A DNA stretch of 13,150 nucleotides, from positions 1-13,150 of the forward strand of contig DCTU01000002.1 of the NCBI GenBank assembly GCA_002329445.1, given 5' to 3'. The notes under the pieces are model-generated. The model did not search any database and was not told where the DNA came from. It worked only from the letters and a program-made list of their open reading frames with translations. This document shows positions 1-6,206 of this stretch, piece by piece. The position numbers and the translations under genes were made by a program. Origin of the DNA: a bacterium UBP9_UBA1432. GTDB taxonomy: Bacteria > Vulcanimicrobiota > Xenobia > Xenobiales > Xenobiaceae. The first letter of the stretch is position 1. Each line of letters starts with the position of its first letter.

Positions 1-1438
1 TCTGGCGCACCGCGCCGGCCAGGCGGGCCGTCTGTTCGGGAGACAGCTCGCGCGCCGCCTCCTTCAGGAAGAGCGGGAAGGTTCCCGTCCGGACGAAGGA
101 ACGCAACTGGCCGTTCACCACTCCGAATGGCTGTGCCTGCAGGACCGCCAGGGCCCGGGGAGCGGGAAAGCTGCGCACGGCCGCCTCCACCTGGTAGCAG
201 GTGAAGAAGCCCAGGGAGTTGACCTGGACCTGCAGCCAGATCGAACCAGCCAGGATGAGGCCCAGAAGCGCCGCCAGCGCCGCTCCCGAAGGTGTGCGCA
301 GTCGCCCCGAGAGCCACTCCAGGGCCAGCAGGGCAGGCAGGGTGGCCGGCGCCAGCACGGCCAGCAGGTAACGCGGACCGTAGGACCAGTGCCCGGCCCA
401 GTTGGCCGTCTGGGCGTGGAAGAGCAGGAAGACCGCCAGCGTCCCGCAGGCCAGGACCGCTTCCACACGCCAACGCCGGAAGAATGCGGGCAGCGCCAGA
501 AGAGCCGGCAGCAGCAGGGGCTGGTGCAGGAAGAGGCTGCGCTGGGGGTCGACCAGGAAACCCCGCAGGCCCGCCCACAGGTCCCCACGGAAGAGGTCGC
601 GCTCGCGAACCCATTGCGTGTAGCCCGTGCTGAGAGGGCTGCCGAACTTCAACTCGTTGAGGCCCGCCACCAGCAAGGCCATCAGCACCAGGGGACCCAA
701 CAGGCCGAGCAGGGCCCGAGGTCGGGAGGCCTGCGAGGGCAGCACCAGGAGGCCCACCAGCAACAGACACGGAACCAGCAGCACGTAGACCGCCTTGGTC
801 AGGAGCAGGCCGACCAGGAAGAGGTGCACCAGGCCCAGCCAGCGGCCTTGTCCGCGGCTCCTCCAGAGTTGGAACAGGGCCCAGAAGAAGCCCGTGCACA
901 GCGTCCACTGAAGAAGCTCGGTGGTCTGGGCTCGCAGATAGTTCCAGCCGAACGAGGCGTAGAGGGTGGCCAACACCCACACCAGCGCCAGGGCCGGTTG
1001 CCGGGTAAAAAGGCACGCCAGGGCCAGCAGGAGCCCGGCCAGGATCAGGGAGAGGACCAGGTTGTTGAGGTTGAGCAGGACGGTCCGCGTGGCCAGCTCG
1101 TTGAAGGGTTCCAGACGCCCCAGGAGCGCGCGTTCCAGGGCCATGGCCGGCAGGTAGCCCAGGCTGTTGAGCTCGCCGTACTTGCTGTAGTAGAGCCCGT
1201 TGTCCGGGTTCTGCACGAAGTACTGGCCGCGCTCGCCGGCGCCCTGGGCAAGATCGGCCGGCACGTCCAGACGGCCGCGTTCCAGCAGGCTCCAGGTCAC
1301 CATGCGGACGGCCTGGGGGTCGCCAATGTACTGTTCGGCGGGCAGGCCCCAGAGACCCACGACCAGCACCAGGATTCCCAACAGGGCCTGGATGGCCGGG
1401 CCAGGGCGGCATCCGGGAGGAGCGGGATCGGCGTTCAT
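1..1438 (-). CDS. GT-C type polytopic membrane glycosyltransferase-like protein, C-terminus cut by window edge
   Basis: The minus-strand frame stays open from an ATG at 1438 to the left edge, giving 479 codons without a stop. The product is very rich in Leu/Ala/Val, with about nine or ten membrane segments (for example near residues 17-31, 122-143, 148-165, 203-232, 241-260, 329-341, 355-375 and 386-402). Features resembling the GT39/PMT-like bacterial GT-C family are an early extracytoplasmic loop with D40 (YIGDPQAV), YYSKYGELNSLGYLP at 83-97, DPQRSLFLHQPLLLP at 297-311 and WAGHWSYGPRYLL at 347-359. Such enzymes transfer sugars from polyprenyl-phosphate donors on the outer face of the inner membrane; the substrate cannot be told here. 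An in-frame ATG also lies at 1447. I prefer 1438 because a CAGGA sits about 8 bases upstream of it. The family call is by motif resemblance; the membrane topology is clear. Confidence 0.8.
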   Translation of the reverse strand, partial: MNADPAPPGCRPGPAIQALLGILVLVVGLWGLPAEQYIGDPQAVRMVTWSLLERGRLDVPADLAQGAGERGQYFVQNPDNGLYYSKYGELNSLGYLPAMALERALLGRLEPFNELATRTVLLNLNNLVLSLILAGLLLALACLFTRQPALALVWVLATLYASFGWNYLRAQTTELLQWTLCTGFFWALFQLWRSRGQGRWLGLVHLFLVGLLLTKAVYVLLVPCLLLVGLLVLPSQASRPRALLGLLGPLVLMALLVAGLNELKFGSPLSTGYTQWVRERDLFRGDLWAGLRGFLVDPQRSLFLHQPLLLPALLALPAFFRRWRVEAVLACGTLAVFLLFHAQTANWAGHWSYGPRYLLAVLAPATLPALLALEWLSGRLRTPSGAALAALLGLILAGSIWLQVQVNSLGFFTCYQVEAAVRSFPAPRALAVLQAQPFGVVNGQLRSFVRTGTFPLFLKEAARELSPEQTARLAGAVRQ

Positions 1439-1569
1439 CCGAGTCATCCTGGCATCGCGAGAGGGCTCCCCGATGGCCGGCAGAAGCCCAACCCGAGTTT
1501 CCTTGGAAATAGAAGTGAGGACCGGCCCGGTGGTGGGGGAAGGTGGACCCAGGCTGGCCCTCGGTTCAA

Positions 1570-1598
1570 TCTATATCCTGTTCTGAGGAGCAGGTCAA
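1570..1598 (-). promoter_or_regulatory. Sigma70-type promoter for the membrane glycosyltransferase gene
   Basis: Read on the minus strand, TTGACC (1598 to 1593; 5 of 6 matches to TTGACA) is followed after exactly 17 bases by TATAGA (1575 to 1570; 4 of 6 matches to TATAAT). The element stands in unusually AT-rich sequence for this window. It points at the ATG at 1438 and would leave a leader of roughly 125 bases. That leader contains a short inverted repeat, TTTCC-TT-GGAAA, at 1498-1509, which could be an operator or a chance match. Confidence 0.55.
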
Positions 1599-1677
1599 CC
1601 CCGAACGGGAGATTCGGGTCACCCTGGACGACCTTCCGCCGCCGGCCCGAAGCAGGACCAGACCCTGGACCTGGATC

Positions 1678-2004
1678 TCAGGTCTTGATCTGCACGATAT
1701 AGAGGTCCCCCGACTCCGAGTCCCGTGCGGTGATCTCCATCTGATATCGGCGGTCCCACATCTCGGTGATCTTCATCTTGAGAGCAGCGTCGGGCAGACG
1801 GACCTCGATATAGCGCCCCTCCAACTCCACCTCGACCTGTTCGAAGGCCTGATCCTTGGTCCGGTTCATCACCGTGGCCAGGTACAGACCATCGTACTTG
1901 CCCAGGTTGTTGTGGACCTCTCCAGCCCGGACGCCCTCCGGCAGGATGGCCGCAGCCAGGAACAAGACCAGCAGGCCCATCCGGGCCAGGAAACAACGGT
2001 CCAT
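1678..2004 (-). CDS. Small secreted protein of unknown function
   Basis: The gene encodes 108 residues. The N-terminus is a classical Sec signal peptide: a basic start (MDRCFLAR), a hydrophobic core at about 10-21 (LLVLFLAAAI) and a likely cleavage site after VRA at 27. The mature chain of about 80 residues is charged and compact and alternates hydrophobic with polar residues (for example VEVELEGRYIEVRLPD), suggesting a beta-rich periplasmic or extracellular domain. It has no Cys after the signal, so it is not a lipoprotein. The start is well supported: GGAGG lies 6 bases upstream of the ATG and a promoter-like element lies behind it. I do not recognise the family. It lies 239 bases upstream of, and in the same direction as, the glycosyltransferase gene, which has its own promoter. 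Confidence 0.75.
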   Translation of the reverse strand: MDRCFLARMGLLVLFLAAAILPEGVRAGEVHNNLGKYDGLYLATVMNRTKDQAFEQVEVELEGRYIEVRLPDAALKMKITEMWDRRYQMEITARDSESGDLYIVQIKT

Positions 2005-2030
2005 CGTCCACCTCCAAGAAGACTGCGTGG

Positions 2031-2060
2031 ATGATACCAGGAACCCGGGCTCCGAGACAA
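2031..2060 (-). promoter_or_regulatory. Sigma70-type promoter for the small secreted protein gene
   Basis: On the minus strand TTGTCT (2060 to 2055; 4 of 6) is followed after 18 bases by TATCAT (2036 to 2031; 5 of 6). The predicted start of transcription, near 2025, leaves a leader of about 20 bases that contains the GGAGG Shine-Dalgarno site of the gene starting at 2004. Just upstream (2060-2077) is an inverted repeat, ACCGCC-N6-GGCGGT, abutting the -35 box. It is a possible operator, but weak evidence in such GC-rich DNA. Confidence 0.5.
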
Positions 2061-2180
2061 CCGCCGCCCGGGGCGGTCTGCCGGCAGGGCGAGGCTCCTT
2101 GGGAATCGTCGCGCGTTTCCAGGTATTAACATTCCGGCCCTGGCCTCCAGGCCCCCAGTGGATCTACACTTCACACAGCC

Positions 2181-3362
2181 ATGCAGGTGTCTCGCCCTCA
2201 GGGCCCCGCCCTTCAACCCCAGACCCCCTCCTCGGGTCGCCCCTCCGCCCCGCCCGCCGCCAAGGAGGACCACTCCTGGCGGGAGGCCGTGGGAGCCGAG
2301 CTTCTGGAGCTCTCCACCCGGTGGCGCAAGGACGACGTCGACGCCCTGGCCCAGGCGGCCCGAGACGCGGGCAACTCCCTGAAGGGGGCCTGGTCCAGCA
2401 TCAAGAGCGGCGTGGCCGGAGCGCTGGGGATCGAGGTGGTCCGCGAGAACCTCTCGGAATCCACCCGCGAGACGCTGACCCGGGTGGCCGAGACGGTGGC
2501 CTACGGAGCGGGCTACACCGCCTCGGGGGTCATGGGGCTGGCAGGCTTCGTCAAGCTGCGCTCGGGCCTGCGGCGAAACGACCGTGCCCGATTCATGGAC
2601 GGGCTGGCCAACCTGGCGGCCGGGGCCAGCATCGCGGCCTCGGTGGCAGGGCTGGGTCCGCTGCGCGCGGTCCTGGCTCCCCTGGCGGCAGGGTTCGGCG
2701 TCGCCCGCGGAGCCTCCAATGCCCTGGCCGGCTACGCCAAGGGTGAACGCCGCAAGGAGATCCAGGGCATCCTGGACGGGACCCGTTCGGTGGGCACCCT
2801 GTGCTCGCTGGGTTCGGCGGTCCTGGGTCCCCTGGCCGTGGTGGCGGCCGTCGTGGCCCCCGTCGCCGGGGCCATCCAGGCCGGCCGGGGAATCCACGAC
2901 CTGAAGGTGGGCCTCCAGAAGTCCGACAACAAGAAGGAACTCAACGGCCTGGCCGACCTGGGCGTGGCCGTGGGAACCACCCTGGCCCTGACCGGGGTCG
3001 GGACGATCCCGGGGATCGCCCTGACGGTCGTCTGCTCGACGGTCAAGGCGCTCTACCAGTTCCACAAGGGCTCACGCAAGCGGATCGATCGCACCCTGGA
3101 CAAGGTCGAGCCGCGCCTGCAGCGTGGTCTGGAGAAGCTGGATCGGGCCACCCGCCCCCTGACCCGTCGGCTGGCCCCCGTCCATCGGAAGATCGCCGAC
3201 AAGCTGGCCCGGCTGGTCAGCCGCCCCCTGCCCTGGAAGAAGGGCCCGAAGCCCCCGGCCGAACCGGGATCGGACCCGCAGCCCCCCGCGGGGGAGGCAC
3301 CCTCCCCGACGGGTGCGCTGCCTCAGGCTTCGAGACCGGCCGGGGAGTCCGCAGCGAGCTGA
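2181..3362 (+). CDS. Gly/Ala-rich hydrophobic protein with three tandem ~55-60 residue repeats, unknown function
   Basis: The gene encodes 393 residues. A Pro-rich disordered start (1-30) leads into an amphipathic helical part (31-100). A strongly Gly/Ala/Val-rich region (101-300) follows, then a basic helical segment (297-355) and a Pro-rich tail. The central region reads as three diverged tandem repeats at about 131-188, 189-248 and 249-298. Each opens with a charged cluster (RRNDR, ERRKE, DNKKE), then G-[LI]-x-[DN]-like, then a long small-residue hydrophobic stretch with glycine-zipper spacing (GASIAASVAGLGP; GSAVLGPLAVVAAVVAP; GTTLALTGVGTIPG). This suggests membrane insertion or tight helical packing, but there is no signal peptide. 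The ATG at 2181 has no convincing Shine-Dalgarno site, so the true start may be internal. The 3' end overlaps the convergent gene by 146 bases. I recognise no family. Confidence 0.7.
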   Translation: MQVSRPQGPALQPQTPSSGRPSAPPAAKEDHSWREAVGAELLELSTRWRKDDVDALAQAARDAGNSLKGAWSSIKSGVAGALGIEVVRENLSESTRETLTRVAETVAYGAGYTASGVMGLAGFVKLRSGLRRNDRARFMDGLANLAAGASIAASVAGLGPLRAVLAPLAAGFGVARGASNALAGYAKGERRKEIQGILDGTRSVGTLCSLGSAVLGPLAVVAAVVAPVAGAIQAGRGIHDLKVGLQKSDNKKELNGLADLGVAVGTTLALTGVGTIPGIALTVVCSTVKALYQFHKGSRKRIDRTLDKVEPRLQRGLEKLDRATRPLTRRLAPVHRKIADKLARLVSRPLPWKKGPKPPAEPGSDPQPPAGEAPSPTGALPQASRPAGESAAS

Positions 3363-4221
3363 ACAGGACGTGGCCGATCCCGGTCGCAAGGGTCACCGTG
3401 ACCCCCGCGTGCAGGAACCCGTGCCCCATGTCGCGGCTGTCCACCAGGACCCAGAACAAGGGCAGCGCAACCCCGGCGACCACCCGCAACATCGGCGGAG
3501 TCCAGGCCAGCAGGCGGTGGATCGGGGCCAGCAGGCGATCCAATGGCCCGCGCAGCAAAGCCAACCCCAACAGCAGGACCATCAGGTAGCCCCCCAGCAA
3601 GGGCGTCCCGCTCAGGAGCATCTGCTTGAAGCCGAAGACCAGCAGGCCAAAAGCGTAGAACCCGCCCAACACGGCCACCACGCAACCCATGGAGCCCACT
3701 TCCAGCAGGCTGAGTCGTGAAGCCAGCCCGCTGGCCCCGGCGGGAGCCAGCATCTTCCGAGGATCCCGACCGGCCAGGCCGCGCAACAGCCCCGAAGGTG
3801 GTGGGGCGGATCCTTGCGAGCCCGACCGCACGACCTGGCTGGCCACCATCGGCTCGGGCAACCCCTCGGCCGAAGGCTCTCCGGTCGAAGCGACCGCAGG
3901 TGCCGAGGTGCCCGAGGCCACCGCCGGCGCCGGAGAGGCCGAACCTGCGGACTGCCGCGAATCCCGCCCGGTCGGCGTCCTGCCCCCCGGGGGGCTCTCC
4001 CCTGGAGGCACGGCAGGACCGGCCGAGGAGCCCAGCGTCGGCAACGCCGCCCCGCAGCCCTGGCAGAAACGGGCAGCGGGAGGGCAGGGGCGTCCGCAAC
4101 CAGGGCACAGCCCCGGGGCCGGTGGGGGCTGTGGTCGGCGAGGTTGGTCCAGGGGGGTCCCGCAGGCTTTGCAGAAGGAGGCGCCGGCCGGTTGAGGACG
4201 GCTGCAACGCGGACAGGTCAA
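3217..4221 (-). CDS. Double zinc-ribbon membrane protein
   Basis: The gene encodes 334 residues from a TTG start. Two N-terminal zinc ribbons are complete: C3/C6/C17/C20 (CPRCSRPQPAGASFCKACG) and C39/C42/C53/C56 (CPGCGRPCPPAARFCQGCG). A long disordered Pro/Ala/Ser/Gly linker (about 58-165) follows, then four hydrophobic segments near 173-197, 205-223, 244-261 and 270-290, and a low-complexity tail. The cytosolic-ribbon-plus-membrane layout is common in bacterial proteins of unknown role (zinc-ribbon / DUF type); nothing here names a substrate. The TTG start is decided by an AAGGGGGGAG site a few bases upstream and by the first zinc ligand being residue 3, so no later start can be right. The final ~48 codons lie opposite the 3' end of the repeat-protein gene. 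Confidence 0.8.
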   Translation of the reverse strand: MTCPRCSRPQPAGASFCKACGTPLDQPRRPQPPPAPGLCPGCGRPCPPAARFCQGCGAALPTLGSSAGPAVPPGESPPGGRTPTGRDSRQSAGSASPAPAVASGTSAPAVASTGEPSAEGLPEPMVASQVVRSGSQGSAPPPSGLLRGLAGRDPRKMLAPAGASGLASRLSLLEVGSMGCVVAVLGGFYAFGLLVFGFKQMLLSGTPLLGGYLMVLLLGLALLRGPLDRLLAPIHRLLAWTPPMLRVVAGVALPLFWVLVDSRDMGHGFLHAGVTVTLATGIGHVLFSSLRTPRPVSKPEAAHPSGRVPPPRGAAGPIPVRPGASGPSSRAGGG

Positions 4222-4255
4222 CGGGCTCCCCCCCTTCGGGACGGTCTTCAGGTCG

Positions 4256-4261
4256 ATTCTA
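4256..4261 (-). promoter_or_regulatory. Possible -10 element for the zinc-ribbon gene
   Basis: TAGAAT on the minus strand matches TATAAT at 5 of 6 positions and would give a leader of about 28 bases before the TTG at 4221. No good -35 hexamer lies 16-18 bases upstream, so this is only a candidate. Confidence 0.25.
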
Positions 4262-4302
4262 GCGCGGGGCCTTCTCCGGCGCCCTGCTCGAGATCACCCG
4301 CC

Positions 4303-4316
4303 CGGGAGGAATCCCG
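4303..4316 (+). promoter_or_regulatory. Short hairpin with GNRA-type loop in the sigma-factor leader
   Basis: CGGGA-GGAA-TCCCG forms a perfect 5-base-pair stem closed by a GGAA loop, 22 bases before the sigma factor ATG at 4339. The hairpin contains the best Shine-Dalgarno-like sequence in the leader (GGGAGGA), while the ATG itself has only a weak GAGAA nearby. A structural role in the mRNA leader is possible but unproven. Confidence 0.3.
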
Positions 4317-4338
4317 CTTCCAGCGAGAATGGCCCCTC

Positions 4339-4917
4339 ATGCTCAAGACCGACCAGGACTCGCTGATCCAGGCCACTCTGGCGGGGGACCCCCAGGCCTT
4401 CCAAGCCCTCATCGAGCCCCACGCGCCGGGCGTCTACGGCCTGGCCCTGCAGATCACCCGCAGCCCCGTCGAGGCCGAGGAGGTCCTGCAGGACGCCATG
4501 CTGACGGCCTACGCCAAGCTGAACACCTTTCGAGGGGCCTCCAGCTTCAAGACCTGGCTGTACCGGATTGCCACCAACGCCGCCCTGATGCGCTTGCGCA
4601 AGGCCAAACGGGCCCCCGAATCCCTGCCCGAGAACTGGGAGAAGCCCGCCGACCCGCGCCCCTGGACGGGCGACCCGGAAGCCTGGTTCGCCCGCGAGGA
4701 GTTCCGCCAGATCCTCAACGAGGCTCTGGACAGCCTGCCCGAGATCTACCGGACCACCTTCTGGCTGCGCGACGTCGAAGGACTGGGCAACCAGGAGGTG
4801 GCGGAGATCATGGGTCTGTCGCTGCCGGCCGTCAAGTCCAGAATCCTGCGAGCGCGGCTCCACCTGCGGGACCAGCTCGCCCCCTACTTCGAGGAGCGCC
4901 TTCGCGATGCATCATGA
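4339..4917 (+). CDS. ECF-type RNA polymerase sigma factor
   Basis: The gene encodes 192 residues, the usual length of an extracytoplasmic-function sigma factor. The sigma2 region (about 20-90) shows DPQAFQALIEPHAPGVYGLA, then AEEVLQDAMLTAYAKL and the WLYRIATNAALMRLRK signature. After a Pro/Trp-rich linker (about 92-118) comes sigma4 (about 124-178) with DSLPEIYRTTFWLRDVEGL and the helix-turn-helix EVAEIMGLSLPAVKSRILRAR. There is no C-terminal extension, so control presumably comes from the downstream anti-sigma factor, whose start lies 11 bases inside this gene. The frame is open far upstream, but that part is antisense to the zinc-ribbon gene. ATG 4339 is the first start that gives a normal sigma N-terminus, although its ribosome site is weak. 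I see no recognisable ECF -35 (GGAAC-like) autoregulatory promoter in the 117-base divergent spacer. Confidence 0.93.
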   Translation: MLKTDQDSLIQATLAGDPQAFQALIEPHAPGVYGLALQITRSPVEAEEVLQDAMLTAYAKLNTFRGASSFKTWLYRIATNAALMRLRKAKRAPESLPENWEKPADPRPWTGDPEAWFAREEFRQILNEALDSLPEIYRTTFWLRDVEGLGNQEVAEIMGLSLPAVKSRILRARLHLRDQLAPYFEERLRDAS

Positions 4918-5167
4918 CTCGGGGCACGACTGTTCCCACCTCAAAGAGGCCCTGGCCGACTACCTGGATGGAGACCTGGACACCGAACTCTGCCGCGAGC
5001 TGCGCGAGCACCTGAAGGACTGCCATCCCTGCCGCGTCGTGGTGGACAGCACCCGGCAGACCATCCGGTTCTATGCGGAGGAGCGACCCGTCCGGCTCCC
5101 TCCGGAGGTCATGCGACGCCTGCAAGAGACCCTGAAGGCGAGAATCCCTCCTGCCCGAGAGACTTGA
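4907..5167 (+). CDS. Soluble zinc-binding anti-sigma factor (ZAS / zf-HC2 type)
   Basis: The gene encodes 86 residues. It contains the zinc-binding anti-sigma motif H-x3-C-x2-C as H35-LKD-C39-HP-C42. A further ligand is available at C9 or H11 in the N-terminal helix, before the typical LADYLDGDLDTELC segment. The following helices (CRVVVDSTRQTIRFY) match the usual sigma-contacting arrangement of this family. There is no membrane segment, so it should act in the cytoplasm, holding the adjacent ECF sigma factor inactive. In such soluble ZAS proteins release is often triggered by redox or metal changes; the signal here is unknown. Its ATG overlaps the sigma gene by 11 bases, with GAGGAG 10 bases upstream, so translation is coupled. 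The next gene starts 3 bases after its stop. Confidence 0.88.
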   Translation: MHHDSGHDCSHLKEALADYLDGDLDTELCRELREHLKDCHPCRVVVDSTRQTIRFYAEERPVRLPPEVMRRLQETLKARIPPARET

Positions 5168-5170
5168 ACG

Positions 5171-6205
5171 GTGAGGATCCGGGAGGTTCTGGCCCGGGAC
5201 CTGACCCGCACGGCCCGCCGGGTCTCCGAGGCCCGGGGTTGGGGGGAGCCACCCCGCCTTCACCTGGAGGCCGGCAGCGGACCGGACTTCGGAGACCTGA
5301 CGTGCAACCTGCCGCTGGCCTGGAGCCGCTCGGCGGGCTGTCCTTCCCGCCCCCTGGCCGAGGCCCTGCTGGAGGCTCTCCCTGCGCGGCCCTGGTGGCG
5401 TGAAGTCCGGTTGGAGGGCCCCGGCTTCCTGAACTTCTTCCTGTCCCCCGTGGGGTTGCAGGCCGTGGTCCTGGATGTCCTGCGCCGCGGATCCCGCTGC
5501 CTGCAGACCGGAGAAGGCCAGGGTCGGGAGGTCCTGGTTCCCCGTCTCCGAACCCTGCCCCGGACCCTCGAGCAGGGAGGTCAGTTCCTGGATTGGGAGG
5601 CTCGGGCCAGGCTGCTGGAAGCCTCGGGATTCCGGGTCCTGCGAGAGGATCGAGAGCCCGAGCCGGCTCCTCCCGTCCGCCTGGTCGGCCAGAAGTCGGC
5701 TCGGCCATGGACCTTTTCCCGGCTTCTCGAGACCCTCGGCCAGCCGGTCCTGGTTTTCTTGCTGCTGGACCGACCGGGTCTGCTGGACCTGGACCAGGCC
5801 CACGACCCCACCCTGGCCAACCCGGCGCAGAAGGTCCTGTATGCCGGCACCCGAACCCGTGGTCTGGCGAAGATGGCTGCCGACCAGGGCTTCGCCCCTG
5901 GCAGACCCGTGATGCGGTCGGACCTGGAGGCTTTGGGCACGCCCCAGGAGTTCGGGCTGGCCCGCGCCTTGGAGGAACTGCCCTGGACGGCGGCTCGCGC
6001 GGCCGCTCAGGGACGCCCCCGCCTGCTGACGGCCCGGGCCGTGGCCCTGGCCGACCTCTTTCACGCCTACTACAACCATGAACGGATCCTGGGCGCCCCC
6101 CCGGCGGTCACCCGCGCCCGCCTGGCCTTGACCCAGGCGATCCAGGAGGGCCTGGAGGCCGCCCTGGCGGTGCTGGGCCTGCAATCCCCCGAGAGGAGGG
6201 CCTGA
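5171..6205 (+). CDS. Arginyl-tRNA synthetase-like pseudoenzyme lacking the catalytic core
   Basis: The gene encodes 344 residues from a GTG start 3 bases after the anti-sigma stop, with GAGAG upstream. Residues 1-95 match the ArgRS N-terminal Add-1 domain (GSGPDFGDLTCNLPLA, then GPGFLNFFLS). Residues 118-160 align with the start of the Rossmann fold (REVLV, then ARLLEASGFRVLRED), but the place of the HIGH motif reads PRTLEQGGQ. About 200 residues usual for the core are then absent. At 170-186, where KMSKS should be, the text is VRLVGQKSARPWTFSRL. From 205 the ArgRS pattern resumes (LDLDQAHDPTLANPAQKVLYAGTR, broken here as LDLDQAHDPTLANPAQ then KVLYAGTR), and 258-344 is a DALR anticodon-binding domain ending LGLQSPERRA, like the usual PER-M terminus. 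Genuine ArgRS is about 550 residues. Aminoacylation is therefore very unlikely; tRNA binding may remain. The intact frame and operon position argue against random decay. Confidence 0.85.
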   Translation: MRIREVLARDLTRTARRVSEARGWGEPPRLHLEAGSGPDFGDLTCNLPLAWSRSAGCPSRPLAEALLEALPARPWWREVRLEGPGFLNFFLSPVGLQAVVLDVLRRGSRCLQTGEGQGREVLVPRLRTLPRTLEQGGQFLDWEARARLLEASGFRVLREDREPEPAPPVRLVGQKSARPWTFSRLLETLGQPVLVFLLLDRPGLLDLDQAHDPTLANPAQKVLYAGTRTRGLAKMAADQGFAPGRPVMRSDLEALGTPQEFGLARALEELPWTAARAAAQGRPRLLTARAVALADLFHAYYNHERILGAPPAVTRARLALTQAIQEGLEAALAVLGLQSPERRA

Positions 6206-6206
6206 A

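Noticed and set aside
1600..1618. Hairpin CCCGAA-N7-TTCGGG downstream of the small secreted gene, considered as a terminator
   Set aside because: The stem is only 6 base pairs, there is no T-run on either side, and it abuts the promoter of the next gene.
389..1702. A 437-codon plus-strand open frame over the left-edge gene
   Set aside because: It is Gln/Glu/Arg-rich with no fold and is exactly antisense to the polytopic membrane protein, whose hydrophobic pattern and family motifs are convincing.
2108..2136. Possible plus-strand promoter TTGGGA / TATTAA for the repeat-protein gene
   Set aside because: Both hexamers match at only 4 of 6 positions and the spacer is about 19 bases; too weak to call, though the AT-rich patch is the most likely promoter area.
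3814..4338. Upstream extension of the sigma-factor frame
   Set aside because: The extension is antisense to the zinc-ribbon gene and Arg/Gly-rich; a normal ECF N-terminus begins at 4339.
5171..6205. Reading the ArgRS-like gene as functional argS
   Set aside because: HIGH and KMSK are missing and the length is 344 instead of about 550 residues, so the argS symbol was not given.
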